Below, in pieces: positions 27,706 through 37,147 of a stretch of 61,929 bases of DNA; the stretch's first letter is position 1, and every line of letters starts with the position of its first letter. Origin of the DNA: Chitinophagaceae bacterium UBA4407 (lineage in GTDB: Bacteria; Bacteroidota; Bacteroidia; Chitinophagales; Chitinophagaceae); assembly GCA_002390845.1 (NCBI GenBank), contig DGQT01000065.1, positions 1 through 61,929 on the forward strand, written 5' to 3'. The notes beneath the pieces are model-generated. The model had not been told where the DNA came from. It did not search any database and worked only from the letters and a program-made list of their open reading frames with translations. The position numbers and the translations under genes are program-made.

Positions 27706-28353
27706 TTATGAAATACTTTTAGCCATTTCTAATGAAAACGGATTTTCTTTTGTAACATACCAGCCTACCTTTTTATAAGCATTTACGGCTCTTATATTCT
27801 CTTTTTTTACAGATAAATACATTTCACTAATTTGTTTGTCAGATGATTCCTTCTCAAACTCATTCATCAGCATTTCGAATATTCCTTTACCGCGGTAATC
27901 GGGATGCACTCCAATTACTACTAGGCCTGTTTTTCTTTGGGTTATTAGTGCAGTTGGTGCATTCAATTCTGCATTTCTGGTTTTACCAGGGAATAATTTT
28001 CGGTAAATGTTTTTTATAACCAGCGGATAAAAAGGCAGCAATTCTTTATTAAAAAAAAGCCAGGGCCGTTTAAGCATGCCAAATGCCGCTTCTTTCATTG
28101 CATATTGCATCATGCCACTGGTTGAACCATCACCATTATAGCGTGAAATAAATCCGCCGCAGTAACCTGCAACATGTGTATCATCTTTAATATGAAACAG
28201 GAAAAGGTTTTCAGCAGATAAAAACCATTCAAAAGTCTTCTCTGTGAATGATTGCCCCAGCTTTGTTGAAAACGATGTTGGAAAACAAGCACTATTGCAA
28301 TGAGCGATGAGTTTTAAATCACACTGTAAGCTGCGGATCGGCTGTTGTAACAT
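27706..28353 (-). CDS. GNAT-family acetyltransferase
   Basis: From the ATG at 28353 (MLQQPIRSLQCDLKLIAH) the protein has 215 residues. A TTG six codons earlier (28371) is an alternative. The GNAT core includes FHIKDDTHVAGYCGGFI and LVVIGVHPDYRGKGIFEMLMNEFEKES (acetyl-CoA loop RGKGIF), and IRAVNAYKKVGWYVTKEN closes the fold. The start overlaps the 3' end of the upstream ligase gene by about 35 bp. It probably acetylates an amino sugar in the glycan, and the tight linkage to glycosyltransferases supports this. Confidence 0.85.
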   Translation of the reverse strand: MLQQPIRSLQCDLKLIAHCNSACFPTSFSTKLGQSFTEKTFEWFLSAENLFLFHIKDDTHVAGYCGGFISRYNGDGSTSGMMQYAMKEAAFGMLKRPWLFFNKELLPFYPLVIKNIYRKLFPGKTRNAELNAPTALITQRKTGLVVIGVHPDYRGKGIFEMLMNEFEKESSDKQISEMYLSVKKENIRAVNAYKKVGWYVTKENPFSLEMAKSIS

Positions 28354-29650
28354 GTTTCTTTTTTTTGACAACCATTACGGTTGGTGTAGCTACTGCCAAC
28401 GTAAGCAAAAAAGGTTGTAGTGAAATTTTTAAACCATTGTGTATGATTACAAGGCAAAAGAACACCAGGAAATAAACACCATATTCCCGTTGTATTTTAC
28501 TACGCCTGAGGATACTAAAAAAAAGTGCAACAAAAAACACCCAGTAAGTAACAATACCTAAAAGCCCGTCTTCGGCAACTACACGTATAAACTCGTCGTG
28601 GGCCCCCGATTCCTGGCTATACAAGGCCTGTTCCTTTATTTCAGAATTATAATTTCCTGTTCCTACGCCAACAAGTGGCTGAGACATAAATATTGTCCAT
28701 CCTGCTTTTACAAGCAAATCTCTACCGGAAGAGCCTTCCTGCTCATATCGCTGCTCAATTAATCCCCCTGTTTTTTCACTTGCATAATAATAGATCAACA
28801 AACCAAAAGGTACAACAAGCAGAAGAGAAAAATAACTCTTAATTGCAGTGCGGTTGAAAAAGAAATATAATACCATCATTACCCCAATAAAATATACACC
28901 GCCACGTGAGAAGCTCAACAGCATAATGGTAGCACAAACAGAAAATAAAACAAGGTTAATCAGTATCTTTTTACGCTCAAGTTCACTCATAATTGAGAAA
29001 AAGAAAATCGTGCAGGAAAAACCCACATAACCACTAATTTGTACCGGAGCCAAACCATTTGTTCCTTCAGAACCTGAATGACCACTAAAAGAAACATCCC
29101 CAAGTAAATACCTTGCCAGCACAACACCGCATAAATAGATGCTTGCATATTTTATATTGTTTAAAATATCATATACTGCTTTTGGTGAAAAAAAATTATA
29201 TGAAGCCCAAATTACTGCAACCACCAAAAGAACGGAATTAACGAGTATGCCCCTCGCTACATCAGGGTTATTGCTTCTTGTACTACTGATGAGCTCAACA
29301 ATTAAATAGAAAACTAAAAAAATAAATACCCTTGAATGTAACCTTACATTTGTTCCGCTCCTGATTATAAGAACAAGGAAAATACTTATAAAAAGATATG
29401 GCAGAAATAAGTAAGGTATTTTAGGCACATATGCCCTGATATACATTTCTGTATAAATAAGATACGGTAATACTGAAAAGAGGGCCTTTACATTATTCTG
29501 AAAAGCCAGGAAAATACATGCAACAGCTATAAAAAAATAAATTAATCCTATAAAATCGGGGAACGTGCGCAAGCCTACACCAATTCCGATTAAGAATGCC
29601 AGGGAATAGGATGCAATTGTGTTTATTTTATAAGAATTGATCTTATTCAA
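28319..29650 (-). CDS. O-antigen ligase/polymerase (Wzy/WaaL-like) membrane protein
   Basis: The 443-residue protein starts at a TTG that overlaps the upstream gene by 8 bp. It has ten or more hydrophobic segments. A large periplasmic loop carries the Wzy_C-type ligase pattern: AGWTIFMSQPLVGVGTGNYNSEI, then SGAHDEFIRVVAEDGLLGIVTYW, with the conserved HDEF...EDGLLG. It either polymerises undecaprenyl-linked repeat units or transfers finished glycan to an acceptor. Its coexistence with an ABC exporter elsewhere in the locus is notable. No Wzx flippase is seen in the window. Confidence 0.88.
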   Translation of the reverse strand: MNKINSYKINTIASYSLAFLIGIGVGLRTFPDFIGLIYFFIAVACIFLAFQNNVKALFSVLPYLIYTEMYIRAYVPKIPYLFLPYLFISIFLVLIIRSGTNVRLHSRVFIFLVFYLIVELISSTRSNNPDVARGILVNSVLLVVAVIWASYNFFSPKAVYDILNNIKYASIYLCGVVLARYLLGDVSFSGHSGSEGTNGLAPVQISGYVGFSCTIFFFSIMSELERKKILINLVLFSVCATIMLLSFSRGGVYFIGVMMVLYFFFNRTAIKSYFSLLLVVPFGLLIYYYASEKTGGLIEQRYEQEGSSGRDLLVKAGWTIFMSQPLVGVGTGNYNSEIKEQALYSQESGAHDEFIRVVAEDGLLGIVTYWVFFVALFFSILRRSKIQREYGVYFLVFFCLVIIHNGLKISLQPFLLTLAVATPTVMVVKKKKHVTTADPQLTV

Positions 29651-30806
29651 AAGAATCGTTTAATTTTTTTTTCAGGCTAATTACCCAGTTTTCGATAGTT
29701 TTCGATTTTGCATAAACCCGGCCATTTCTTATTAGCTGTGGCAGTGCATCACTATAAACTGACATTTTCATTATCAGATTCAAAAGGCTACCGCTTTCAT
29801 TTACAGAGAATAAAAAACCGCGTTCTGAGTTTCCGGTCATTTCTGCCGCCATACCTGTATTGTTAAGCAAGGGAATTACACCATGAAAAAAACCTTCGAG
29901 CGGTACTTTTCCAAAGCCCTCAACCAAACTTGCCTGTATTATAAAATCAGCCTCACGATATAATTCCCTGAGTTCGGTATGTTTTTTCTTGCCTGTTAAA
30001 AATACTTTATGTTGCAACCCGTTTTGTGAAATAAAATTTGAATACGTTTCCTTAAGCGGTCCATCTCCTACAAGATATAGTTTGAAAACAGAGCCATCAT
30101 CTTGTAATGTTTTGAAAGTGTCTAAAATATATTGCTGGTTTTTACCTGCAACCAATGCGCCAACTGTTATAAAGACTGGTGCTGAAATACTCCCTGATTC
30201 AAGTTCAGTAATCCTTTGATTAACCCTTTCAATTTCTTCATCCCATTCCCTCGCAGTATAGGAGGGGCTGAATGTTTTAAAAATATTCCTGCCTGTTTTC
30301 TCTTCATTAGTATAAGCCATAACCGGGCCCCTGAAAAAACCTTTTAACAGCCATTTCTGAAAGCGGTAAGTAAGGGGTTCCCCCGGATAATTTTGCCAGG
30401 CACCGGTATAAGTTGCAAACACTTTTGATCTTTTAAAATAAAAATAAAAGAACCCCGGAATATTAAGGTTATTCGGAAACCGCTGATAAATTATGTCTGC
30501 CTGCTTTTCTGCTTTCTTAAATGCTTTAACCCATGCCGGTATTGTAAATAGGATCTTCAATTTATGTTTTAAAGTATTGCCCCCAACATTTGGTAACGGC
30601 TCGAATTGAATAGATCGATTTTCATAAATACTCGTTACTTTATCTTTTGAATAATCGTCAAAAGGGCAATATATGATTGTATGCTGAAAAAGGGCGACCA
30701 GTGCCTGCATCTGTCTTCGGAAAATATGATTCTCTGTTACAACATTTTTATCATTATCGAAGTAGTGCACACAGTCCGTAAAAATGGCCAGAGTCTTGAA
30801 TTTCAT
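29643..30806 (-). CDS. GT4-family glycosyltransferase
   Basis: The 387-residue GT-B transferase has a C-terminal donor domain beginning PVFITVGALVAGKNQQYILDTFKTL, with FKLYLVGDGPLKETY and KVFLTGKKKHTELRELYREADFIIQASLVEGFGKVPLEGFFHGVIPLL. This is the GT4 E-x7-E region. It has a normal length and no membrane segment. It is the first gene of the four-gene unit to 26651 and overlaps the ligase gene by 8 bp. The sugar it adds is unknown. Confidence 0.9.
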   Translation of the reverse strand: MKFKTLAIFTDCVHYFDNDKNVVTENHIFRRQMQALVALFQHTIIYCPFDDYSKDKVTSIYENRSIQFEPLPNVGGNTLKHKLKILFTIPAWVKAFKKAEKQADIIYQRFPNNLNIPGFFYFYFKRSKVFATYTGAWQNYPGEPLTYRFQKWLLKGFFRGPVMAYTNEEKTGRNIFKTFSPSYTAREWDEEIERVNQRITELESGSISAPVFITVGALVAGKNQQYILDTFKTLQDDGSVFKLYLVGDGPLKETYSNFISQNGLQHKVFLTGKKKHTELRELYREADFIIQASLVEGFGKVPLEGFFHGVIPLLNNTGMAAEMTGNSERGFLFSVNESGSLLNLIMKMSVYSDALPQLIRNGRVYAKSKTIENWVISLKKKLNDSFE

Positions 30807-30889
30807 TGTTACACTACGCTACAATAAAGCTGAATAAACATATATAGTAGAATGCTACACCTTCGCTTTTATCTACGCGCTGCTGAATA

Positions 30890-30960
30890 AACCTATAGCA
30901 GACGAAGAGTGCGACGCAACAAAAGCTAAATAGTAAATCTACTGTTGGGCCAATAAAAAA
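30890..30960. repeat. Dispersed palindromic element, right half (short)
   Basis: The core is reduced to AGAGTGCGACGCAA (30906-30919), followed by CAAAAGCTAAATAG and TGTTGGGCCAATAAAAAA. No left half is present. It lies just after the stop of the gene at 30962 read on the minus strand. Confidence 0.8.
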
Positions 30961-30961
30961 A

Positions 30962-32305
30962 TTAAACATCAAGCAACACAATGCCCTGATCGTTTTTCAA
31001 CATATTGTTTGCTATACTATTTGCCCTTGCAAACTGAATTAATAAAACGGGCGATTTTATAAGCGTTAAAAACATACTGAACAAGAGCATACCACTACTC
31101 CCCTTTTTTTTATACGGAATATTTGAAAGCATGATACCAATAAATAATGCATTGCGGTATAAATGCGCGGGTAAATATTTTTTATACAAATAAATAACAC
31201 TGGGTATTGGTTTTGGGGCAAACCATTTTTTGGGGCGAAAGCCATCCCAACTTCCCATTTCGCGAAGGCCGCCCGTACCTACTTTTAAATGCACACGGAA
31301 TGCTTTTGGGTTCGATATGCTTTTTATGCCCTTTGTATATGCACGAAACCCAAATTCACCATCACCCATTCGCTGACCATTAAACTGTTCATCAAACAAA
31401 CCAATCTTTTTCATTACACTGCGATGGATCATTGCATTGCCCGAATCGAACTGATCGGCCCAGCGAAAAAAATGATAACTGGCAGAAATTTTTTGCCCGA
31501 CAACAGCAAGCGAAACACCCGCAGAAATATCGGCTTTAAAAAAATCAAGACACTTTAAATGCTCTGTAATCCAGTCTGGCTGTACTCTTGAGTCATCATC
31601 AAAAAATAAAAGATAATCTGCAACAGTAGATTTCACTGCATTGTTTCTCGCAGTCCAAAGCAATTTTTCTTTTTGTTCAATTACTTTAAGATTTAGTTGA
31701 AATGATTTATAAAAATCTGCATTAAAATTATCTGACTGATCTACAACGATCACTTCAAAATTTTTGTACGCCTGCTTTTCAAGATCGCGTAAAACATCTT
31801 TTAAATATTCATACCTGTTTAGTGTAGGAATAATAATTGCAACCAAAGGTTTTTCACCAATTAATGCACTTAAAAAATCTTCGTACTGCTGATGTATTCC
31901 ATGCTCCTGAAAACGGACAGCACGTTTTACATTTACCGTTTTTAAATAATTACTTATTTCTGTAACCGGATTTTTAAAAGTACACAGGCGCATTAATAAA
32001 GCAAATGTTGCCCAACCGTTACCCCAATACTTTCTTATAAAAATATATTCATCTTTTAAAGTTGGTTCTGGTAATCGCTTTAGCTTTTCTATTTCCCCGT
32101 TTGTTGATTGTAATAATACACCTTTGTTCCATTGCATATAACCCATGTCGGCGATTTGAGCACTCTTCGTTGTGTAACGGTTATCAGCACCACTTTCATT
32201 GAAATCATCTTCAGAAATATTGCATGAAGCGAAAGAACCACTCAATTCTGGTTCTATGTTAAACTGCCATGCGGGTTGTGTATACCTGATAAACTTGAAT
32301 ATCAC
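30962..32305 (-). CDS. GT2-family glycosyltransferase with N-terminal extension
   Basis: The 447-residue protein starts with GTG. About 150 residues (WNKGVLLQSTNGEIEKL..., EYIFIRKYWGNGWATFALLMRL) precede the GT2 core. The core runs PLVAIIIPTLNRYEYLKDVLRDL, VIVVDQSDNFNAD, LLWTARNNAVK and the metal-binding LLFFDDDSRVQPDWI. FDEQFNGQRMGDGEFGFR is the acceptor-side acid region. Hydrophobic C-terminal stretches may associate with the membrane. It is a single-gene unit between two dispersed elements. Donor and acceptor are unknown. Confidence 0.85.
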   Translation of the reverse strand: MIFKFIRYTQPAWQFNIEPELSGSFASCNISEDDFNESGADNRYTTKSAQIADMGYMQWNKGVLLQSTNGEIEKLKRLPEPTLKDEYIFIRKYWGNGWATFALLMRLCTFKNPVTEISNYLKTVNVKRAVRFQEHGIHQQYEDFLSALIGEKPLVAIIIPTLNRYEYLKDVLRDLEKQAYKNFEVIVVDQSDNFNADFYKSFQLNLKVIEQKEKLLWTARNNAVKSTVADYLLFFDDDSRVQPDWITEHLKCLDFFKADISAGVSLAVVGQKISASYHFFRWADQFDSGNAMIHRSVMKKIGLFDEQFNGQRMGDGEFGFRAYTKGIKSISNPKAFRVHLKVGTGGLREMGSWDGFRPKKWFAPKPIPSVIYLYKKYLPAHLYRNALFIGIMLSNIPYKKKGSSGMLLFSMFLTLIKSPVLLIQFARANSIANNMLKNDQGIVLLDV

Positions 32306-32330
32306 AATTACATTAATAAATTTTGTGCGG

Positions 32331-32400
32331 AAGAGAATTTTTGAGCCGGGCTATTGAATAAGAAGGAATCTTTAGTTGCGTCGCACAATTGTACTGAAGA
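32331..32400. repeat. Dispersed palindromic element, left half
   Basis: TTTTTGAGCCGGGCT is followed by GAATCTTTAG and the core TTGCGTCGCACAATTGTAC at 32376-32394. After it, about 32439-32470 holds four spaced copies of TTGCC(T), a short simple repeat. Confidence 0.85.
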
Positions 32401-32516
32401 ATATAAATGAACAGTGAATGGTGAACAATAAAATACTATTTGCCTATTGCCTCTTTGCCTTGTTGCCTGCTTTTTGAACTTTAAATACAAAATACCTGTA
32501 AGTAGTTTTGAAAAAC

Positions 32517-33668
32517 TTATTGCAATAATGCTTTATAAACTTCTTCAAACTTTGATGCCTGCATATCAATATTAAACTGCTCTGCTACACGCTTCCTTGC
32601 CTCTGCGCCAAGTTTTTTCCGTAGTTGTTCGTTATCCATTAACTGCAATAAATTTTCAGCAAGTTTATTACTGTCGTAAACATCTGCAAGCAAGCCATCT
32701 TTGCCGTGTGTTATTACTTCTGCCATACCACCACACCGGGTACTAACCACAGGCAGTTGCATGCTCATGGCTTCAAGAACAACATTGGCTATCCCTTCTG
32801 ATATACTGGGCAGAAAGAAAATATCTGCTTCGTTGTACAATTCAAGTACTTCATCATTAAGCTTTGCGCCCAGTAATACAATGTGCTCATTTAACCCTAG
32901 TTCGTTTATATGAAAAATCATTTCTTCCTGCGGCCCACCTGCAACAATATGCCACCGGAAATTTTTATTCAACTCTTTTAATTTTTTAATTGCCAATAAA
33001 CCTGTTAAATAACCTTTTTGAAAAACAAATCTCCCAACACTCAATATTATAAAAGGGTTATGCGTACTATGCTGACTGCTACGCTCGAATTTATTTATAT
33101 CAACACTGGGAAAATTGATAAAGATTTTTTCGGGTTTGCTGCAATAAGGAAGAATTGTTTGTCGCATGTTACCAGATACACAATGAATCGTATCTACCTG
33201 ATCAAAGAGTATTTTCACCAGCCTTTTTCTTTCGTCATAAGCCAGCAACTTTATGTACTCGGCAGAACCACGGCAGCTTACACCTTTTTTTGCTTTAATA
33301 TCCTCCATACCAGGCAGAAAAGTAACCGCTATTCCAGAGAAGCCGAAGTGAACAATATCTGCATTGCAATCGTTGATTGTATTTATCTTAAATTTCTTGT
33401 AAATATGCTTTTGAAAATCTTTTCCCTTAGAAAGCGCTGCAATACTTTCCCCCGGGTGCAGGCTTAAATATTGTAACAGCTTTTGTTTACTAAACAAAAC
33501 AACAGCAACATTTTTATTATTGGTAAATAAATGATTGAACAGGGCATCATTTTTTTTATTACAAACTACAAAAAGCTGATGGCCACGGTTGGCCAGGTAA
33601 AGAACTTTGTTAGAAATAAATGTTTCGCTTACAGATGGGAAAGTATCTACAATGATTGCAATGCGCAT
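32517..33668 (-). CDS. GT4-family glycosyltransferase
   Basis: The 383-residue GT-B protein begins MRIAIIVDTFPSVSETFISNKVLYLANRGH, the usual N-terminal GT4 nucleotide-fold start. The donor domain contains FIILSVGRFVFQKGYLTGLLAI, WHIVAGGPQEEMI, VLLGAKLNDEVLELYNEADIFFLPSISEGIANVVLEAMSMQLPVVSTRCGGMAEVI, and GKDGLLADVYDSNKLAENL. Length and motifs are standard. It forms a single-gene unit flanked by two dispersed elements, so it could move or be regulated alone. Confidence 0.92.
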   Translation of the reverse strand: MRIAIIVDTFPSVSETFISNKVLYLANRGHQLFVVCNKKNDALFNHLFTNNKNVAVVLFSKQKLLQYLSLHPGESIAALSKGKDFQKHIYKKFKINTINDCNADIVHFGFSGIAVTFLPGMEDIKAKKGVSCRGSAEYIKLLAYDERKRLVKILFDQVDTIHCVSGNMRQTILPYCSKPEKIFINFPSVDINKFERSSQHSTHNPFIILSVGRFVFQKGYLTGLLAIKKLKELNKNFRWHIVAGGPQEEMIFHINELGLNEHIVLLGAKLNDEVLELYNEADIFFLPSISEGIANVVLEAMSMQLPVVSTRCGGMAEVITHGKDGLLADVYDSNKLAENLLQLMDNEQLRKKLGAEARKRVAEQFNIDMQASKFEEVYKALLQ

Positions 33669-33704
33669 TTTTTAAGACTGTTGGGTTTTGATGAAATTTA
33701 AAAT

Positions 33705-33842
33705 ACTGCGCAAGGATGCGATTCCGAAATAAATTCTGAGAGTGCTGCAATCCTTCGCTTAAATGTTGCTATGAAAACGGAACTGTGAAACGAGCGTGGC
33801 AACAAAAGCCTCATAATAATTCTATAGCCGGGCCAGTAACTA
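33705..33842. repeat. Dispersed element, right half with alternate core
   Basis: The core GAACTGTGAAACGAGCGTGGCAA is at 33780-33802, followed by CAAAAGCCTCATAATAATTC and TAGCCGGGCCAGTAAC. The flank is the family standard but the core is the alternate type. About 45 bp upstream of the core (with CTTCGCTTAAATGTTGC) is shared in opposite orientation with the element at 43845. Confidence 0.82.
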
Positions 33843-33851
33843 AAAAAAACA

Positions 33852-35708
33852 TTAAAGGGTTGTATATTTATTCCGGTGTGTTGCATCCCATGTTACTAAT
33901 GAATATATGGCCCATATAAACCATCCGCTGTTAATGGCACCACTCATGTGCTTACTTAATAATTGCTGAATTTGATTCCTGTTGAACATCATTGATAAAT
34001 GCTGCGGCATGTCCATAATTTTTTCGGTAACATCTTTGCAGATTTCCTTTCTTAACCATTCGTCCATGGGAATGGTAAAACCCTTCTTCGGCTGCAGCAC
34101 AAGTTCGTTGTTCGATTTTTCTATCAATGACTGTTTAAGGTTCATTTTACCCTGGCTGCCTTTTATACAATCGGTAAAATTATAATTAAGGCTTTGTAGC
34201 AGCATTTCATTGTTCAATAACGGAACACGCACTTCAAGACTGTGATACATGCCTGCCCTGTCAACCTTTAGAAGAATGCGCTGCAGATGAATATCCACTT
34301 CCATCTTACGAACAATGTTCATTAGCTCATGGGTTGTGTTGTTATGCAACTTGTATGTGTCTTTACAATCTTCATAAAAAAATGCATCAGTAGGTTTTGC
34401 TTTACATATTTGTGGTACCCAATATACAGCACCGGCAATGGAAAGCGTGCTGTAATAATACTGCATAAAATCTGCCTGGCTCCAATGCCTTACAAGTTCT
34501 ACAGCAGAACTGTTTTTAATTTTAGCAGCAATTAATTTAGCGCGCCTTTGCCATAATAATTTCTGATAATAAGGAATAAAACTCAATGCTTTTCTGTTGC
34601 GTGGATACCCCCAGAACAACTCATCACCACCATCGCCACTTAATGCAACGGTTACACTTTCCCTTGCAAATTTTGAAAGAAACAACGTTGGCAGTGATGA
34701 ATAATCTGCAAATGGTTCACTAAAAGCTTTTACATTATCGTCTATCAGATTCAGTAAATCTTTTGAAGAAATATATTTACAGAAATGATCGGTCTTAAAA
34801 ATATTTGCAAATGCAGCAGCACTGTTTGACTCATCCATTAAACTATCCGTAACGCCAACTGTAAACGATTTAAGATATGTGTGCTTATTGGCAAAGTAAC
34901 TTACCAGCGTACTGTCTACCCCGCCTGACATAAATGTTCCGATTGCAACATCACTAACCAACTGACTACTCACCGCATCATCAAGAACTGCATCAACAGA
35001 AGTTATCTTTTGAGCAGTGGCAGAAGAAAAATAATTATAATACCTGTATGTATTGATACCACCGTTATCAATCACACAATAATAACCATGCGGCAACATT
35101 TTGGTATTGTTAATCACACCACTATTCTCCGGCATATAACCAAGAGAAAGGTAAGATGCTACAACACTTTCATTAAATGGCTGATCTTTACAATATGAAT
35201 GATTGATAATGTGATCATATTGCGAACTATAAACAACACCTTCACTACAGGTACCAATATACAAAGGCTTTATGCCCAGCCTGTCTCTTGCAAGGATTAA
35301 TTTATCCTGTTTTAGAGCATAAAATGCAAAGGCAAATATACCGTCAATAATTTCGAGGGTTTTATCAATGCCCAGATGTATTAATGCATACAACAGCAGC
35401 TCTGTGTCGCTGGTTGATTTATATGAAGAACGATATGGTTTTAAAAGTTGTAACAGTAATTGTGTGTTGTAAATTTCACCGTTAAAACTGATGCAGTAAT
35501 TACCGCAATCTGATAGCATTGGCTGATCTCCGTTTGAACTTAAATCCCGTATAGATAAGCGCACAAAACCTGCTATATAATTTTTATTATTGTGCCAAAT
35601 GCTTTGTGCATCAGGGCCACGGCGCTGCATGGTAGTAAGGCACCATCTAAAATAATCATGCTGCAGATTATTTGTTTTTAAATTATACATCCCTACAATA
35701 CCACACAT
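33852..35708 (-). CDS. Asparagine synthase-type amidotransferase
   Basis: The 618-residue protein begins MCGIVGMY, giving the N-terminal nucleophile cysteine. The glutaminase domain (1-210) includes GFVRLSIRDLSSNGDQPM, CISFNGEIYN and DTELLLYALIHLG. The synthetase domain starts with the ATP-pyrophosphatase P-loop TFMSGGVDSTLVSYF at about 262-276, then SGDGGDELFWGYPRN and DRAGMYHSLEVRVPLL. Full length is typical of AsnB. Within polysaccharide loci such enzymes amidate a uronic acid or act in nucleotide-sugar amination. True asparagine synthesis cannot be ruled out. It is the only gene between two dispersed elements. Confidence 0.92.
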   Translation of the reverse strand: MCGIVGMYNLKTNNLQHDYFRWCLTTMQRRGPDAQSIWHNNKNYIAGFVRLSIRDLSSNGDQPMLSDCGNYCISFNGEIYNTQLLLQLLKPYRSSYKSTSDTELLLYALIHLGIDKTLEIIDGIFAFAFYALKQDKLILARDRLGIKPLYIGTCSEGVVYSSQYDHIINHSYCKDQPFNESVVASYLSLGYMPENSGVINNTKMLPHGYYCVIDNGGINTYRYYNYFSSATAQKITSVDAVLDDAVSSQLVSDVAIGTFMSGGVDSTLVSYFANKHTYLKSFTVGVTDSLMDESNSAAAFANIFKTDHFCKYISSKDLLNLIDDNVKAFSEPFADYSSLPTLFLSKFARESVTVALSGDGGDELFWGYPRNRKALSFIPYYQKLLWQRRAKLIAAKIKNSSAVELVRHWSQADFMQYYYSTLSIAGAVYWVPQICKAKPTDAFFYEDCKDTYKLHNNTTHELMNIVRKMEVDIHLQRILLKVDRAGMYHSLEVRVPLLNNEMLLQSLNYNFTDCIKGSQGKMNLKQSLIEKSNNELVLQPKKGFTIPMDEWLRKEICKDVTEKIMDMPQHLSMMFNRNQIQQLLSKHMSGAINSGWFIWAIYSLVTWDATHRNKYTTL

Positions 35709-35737
35709 AACTACTAAATAGAAAGAATAAATTTTAT

Positions 35738-35898
35738 GAACCAGTCAACAGAATTACTATGAAGCTTCTGTTGCGTCGCACACTTGTGCTGCAACAAAGA
35801 ATCAGCGATTGGCTGTGTAAGCCTGTAGCTGCATATTGAATTGGAACGTACAAGAGTGCGACGCAAGTAAAGTTGAAAATTGATCATTTGTTTGGTCA
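35738..35898. repeat. Dispersed palindromic element, close inverted pair
   Basis: The left half has TTTTATGAACCAG, GAATTACTATGAAGCTTCTG and the core TTGCGTCGCACACTTGTGC at 35771-35789. The right half has GTACAAGAGTGCGACGCAA at 35848-35866, with GGAAC just before and a TTTGGTCAAAAAAAA end. Only 58 bp separates the cores. Confidence 0.92.
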
Positions 35899-35908
35899 AA
35901 AAAAAACC

Positions 35909-37138
35909 TCAGTTTAAAACGCTTTTATAAATACTCATCAACTGCTGCGTTTTATTTTTTGGATCAAGATCGTTAATGAGCTTTTCGTAATTATCAGGGT
36001 AATGCTCACCACTGTCCATTTGATTCGTCTTAAGAATAAGGTGCAACAGAACCCTGGAAAGCATTTCAGCATCTGATGGCTGTACCAGTATGCCGCCGTA
36101 TTTTTTTATTATTTCTACAGCACCGCCTGCATTGGTAGCTATTACAGGTTTCCTGCAAAGCAACGCTTCCAGCAAAACAATACCTTGGGGTTCCGGCTTT
36201 ACAGAAGTATGCACAATTACATTTGAATTATTCATTATAGTTGCAACATCTTCACGGTTACCGGTAAATATAATCGTGTGTTGTAACGAATATTTTTGAG
36301 TAAGTTTCTGCAGGTAATTATAATATTCAAAGGAGCCTACAGCTTCATCGTAAGGCCCAACAATAAGTACTTTAATTTTAGGTATTTTATCCTTTATCAG
36401 ATTGATTGCTTCTATCAACACATGCTGGCCTTTCCATCTGATAATTCTGCCAATATCTGTAATAACAAAATCGTCACCGGCAATCGAAAATTCATTTTTA
36501 AACGATTGATTACAGGCAGCAGGCTTAAACTTGATCGTGTCTACATAATCATGAAACAAACAGGAATCCCGTTCTTTTAGATTATAGAGTTTTGCAAAAT
36601 GAATTTTTACAGCCTCAGTCATGTGTATATGCATGCGTACGTGCTTTACTATAAAAAAATAATCGATAAAGTATTGCATATAATTACGCCCGTACGAACC
36701 CAACGTATGGTTATACACAACCTGTGGGATGCCAGCTTTAATACATGCCCTTACGGGACGGTTATCAATAAGATCGTTGAAGTGAGTAACAAGCTGCGGA
36801 TTTTCACTTACAATTACTTTATAAATAAACTGCACCAATGACTTATCATAAAAGAAATGTTTTTTTAAAGAATAATACTGAAGCAACAGAACATTCAAAA
36901 AACTTAAACCAGATGATTTGAATTTTTTCTTTGGGTTCAATAAATTTTCATCTTCAACATAAATAACTTTTACACCCGTTACAGTTTCTAAAATTTCTGT
37001 GTACTGATTTTTATAATAACTTAGAACCACCGGCTGAACTTCGTTCAAATCTAACTGGCGCAGCATTTCGTACAAACCAAATAATGAACCTCCCCCACCC
37101 GGTGTTTGTATATATAAAATTTTGATTGGGGTGTTCAC
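35909..37138 (-). CDS. GT4-family glycosyltransferase
   Basis: This 409-residue protein uses a GTG start (GTG AAC ACC). The N-terminal fold begins KILYIQTPGGGGSLFGLYEML. The donor domain has FVITDIGRIIRWKGQHVLIEAINLI, KVLIVGPYDEAVGSFEYYNYL and IIFTGNREDVATIMNNSNVIVHTSVKPEPQGIVLLEALLCRKPVIATNAGGAVEII, a canonical GT4 site. It heads toward a CDP-glycerol-transferase-like gene nine bases upstream, and a GT2 gene precedes that, making a three-gene unit. Specificity is unknown. Confidence 0.9.
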   Translation of the reverse strand: MNTPIKILYIQTPGGGGSLFGLYEMLRQLDLNEVQPVVLSYYKNQYTEILETVTGVKVIYVEDENLLNPKKKFKSSGLSFLNVLLLQYYSLKKHFFYDKSLVQFIYKVIVSENPQLVTHFNDLIDNRPVRACIKAGIPQVVYNHTLGSYGRNYMQYFIDYFFIVKHVRMHIHMTEAVKIHFAKLYNLKERDSCLFHDYVDTIKFKPAACNQSFKNEFSIAGDDFVITDIGRIIRWKGQHVLIEAINLIKDKIPKIKVLIVGPYDEAVGSFEYYNYLQKLTQKYSLQHTIIFTGNREDVATIMNNSNVIVHTSVKPEPQGIVLLEALLCRKPVIATNAGGAVEIIKKYGGILVQPSDAEMLSRVLLHLILKTNQMDSGEHYPDNYEKLINDLDPKNKTQQLMSIYKSVLN

Positions 37139-37147
37139 TAATAAAAA

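Noticed and set aside
32439..32470. Short TTGCC(T) repeats
   Set aside because: Only four imperfect copies within AT-rich spacer; no sign of function and it could arise by slippage.
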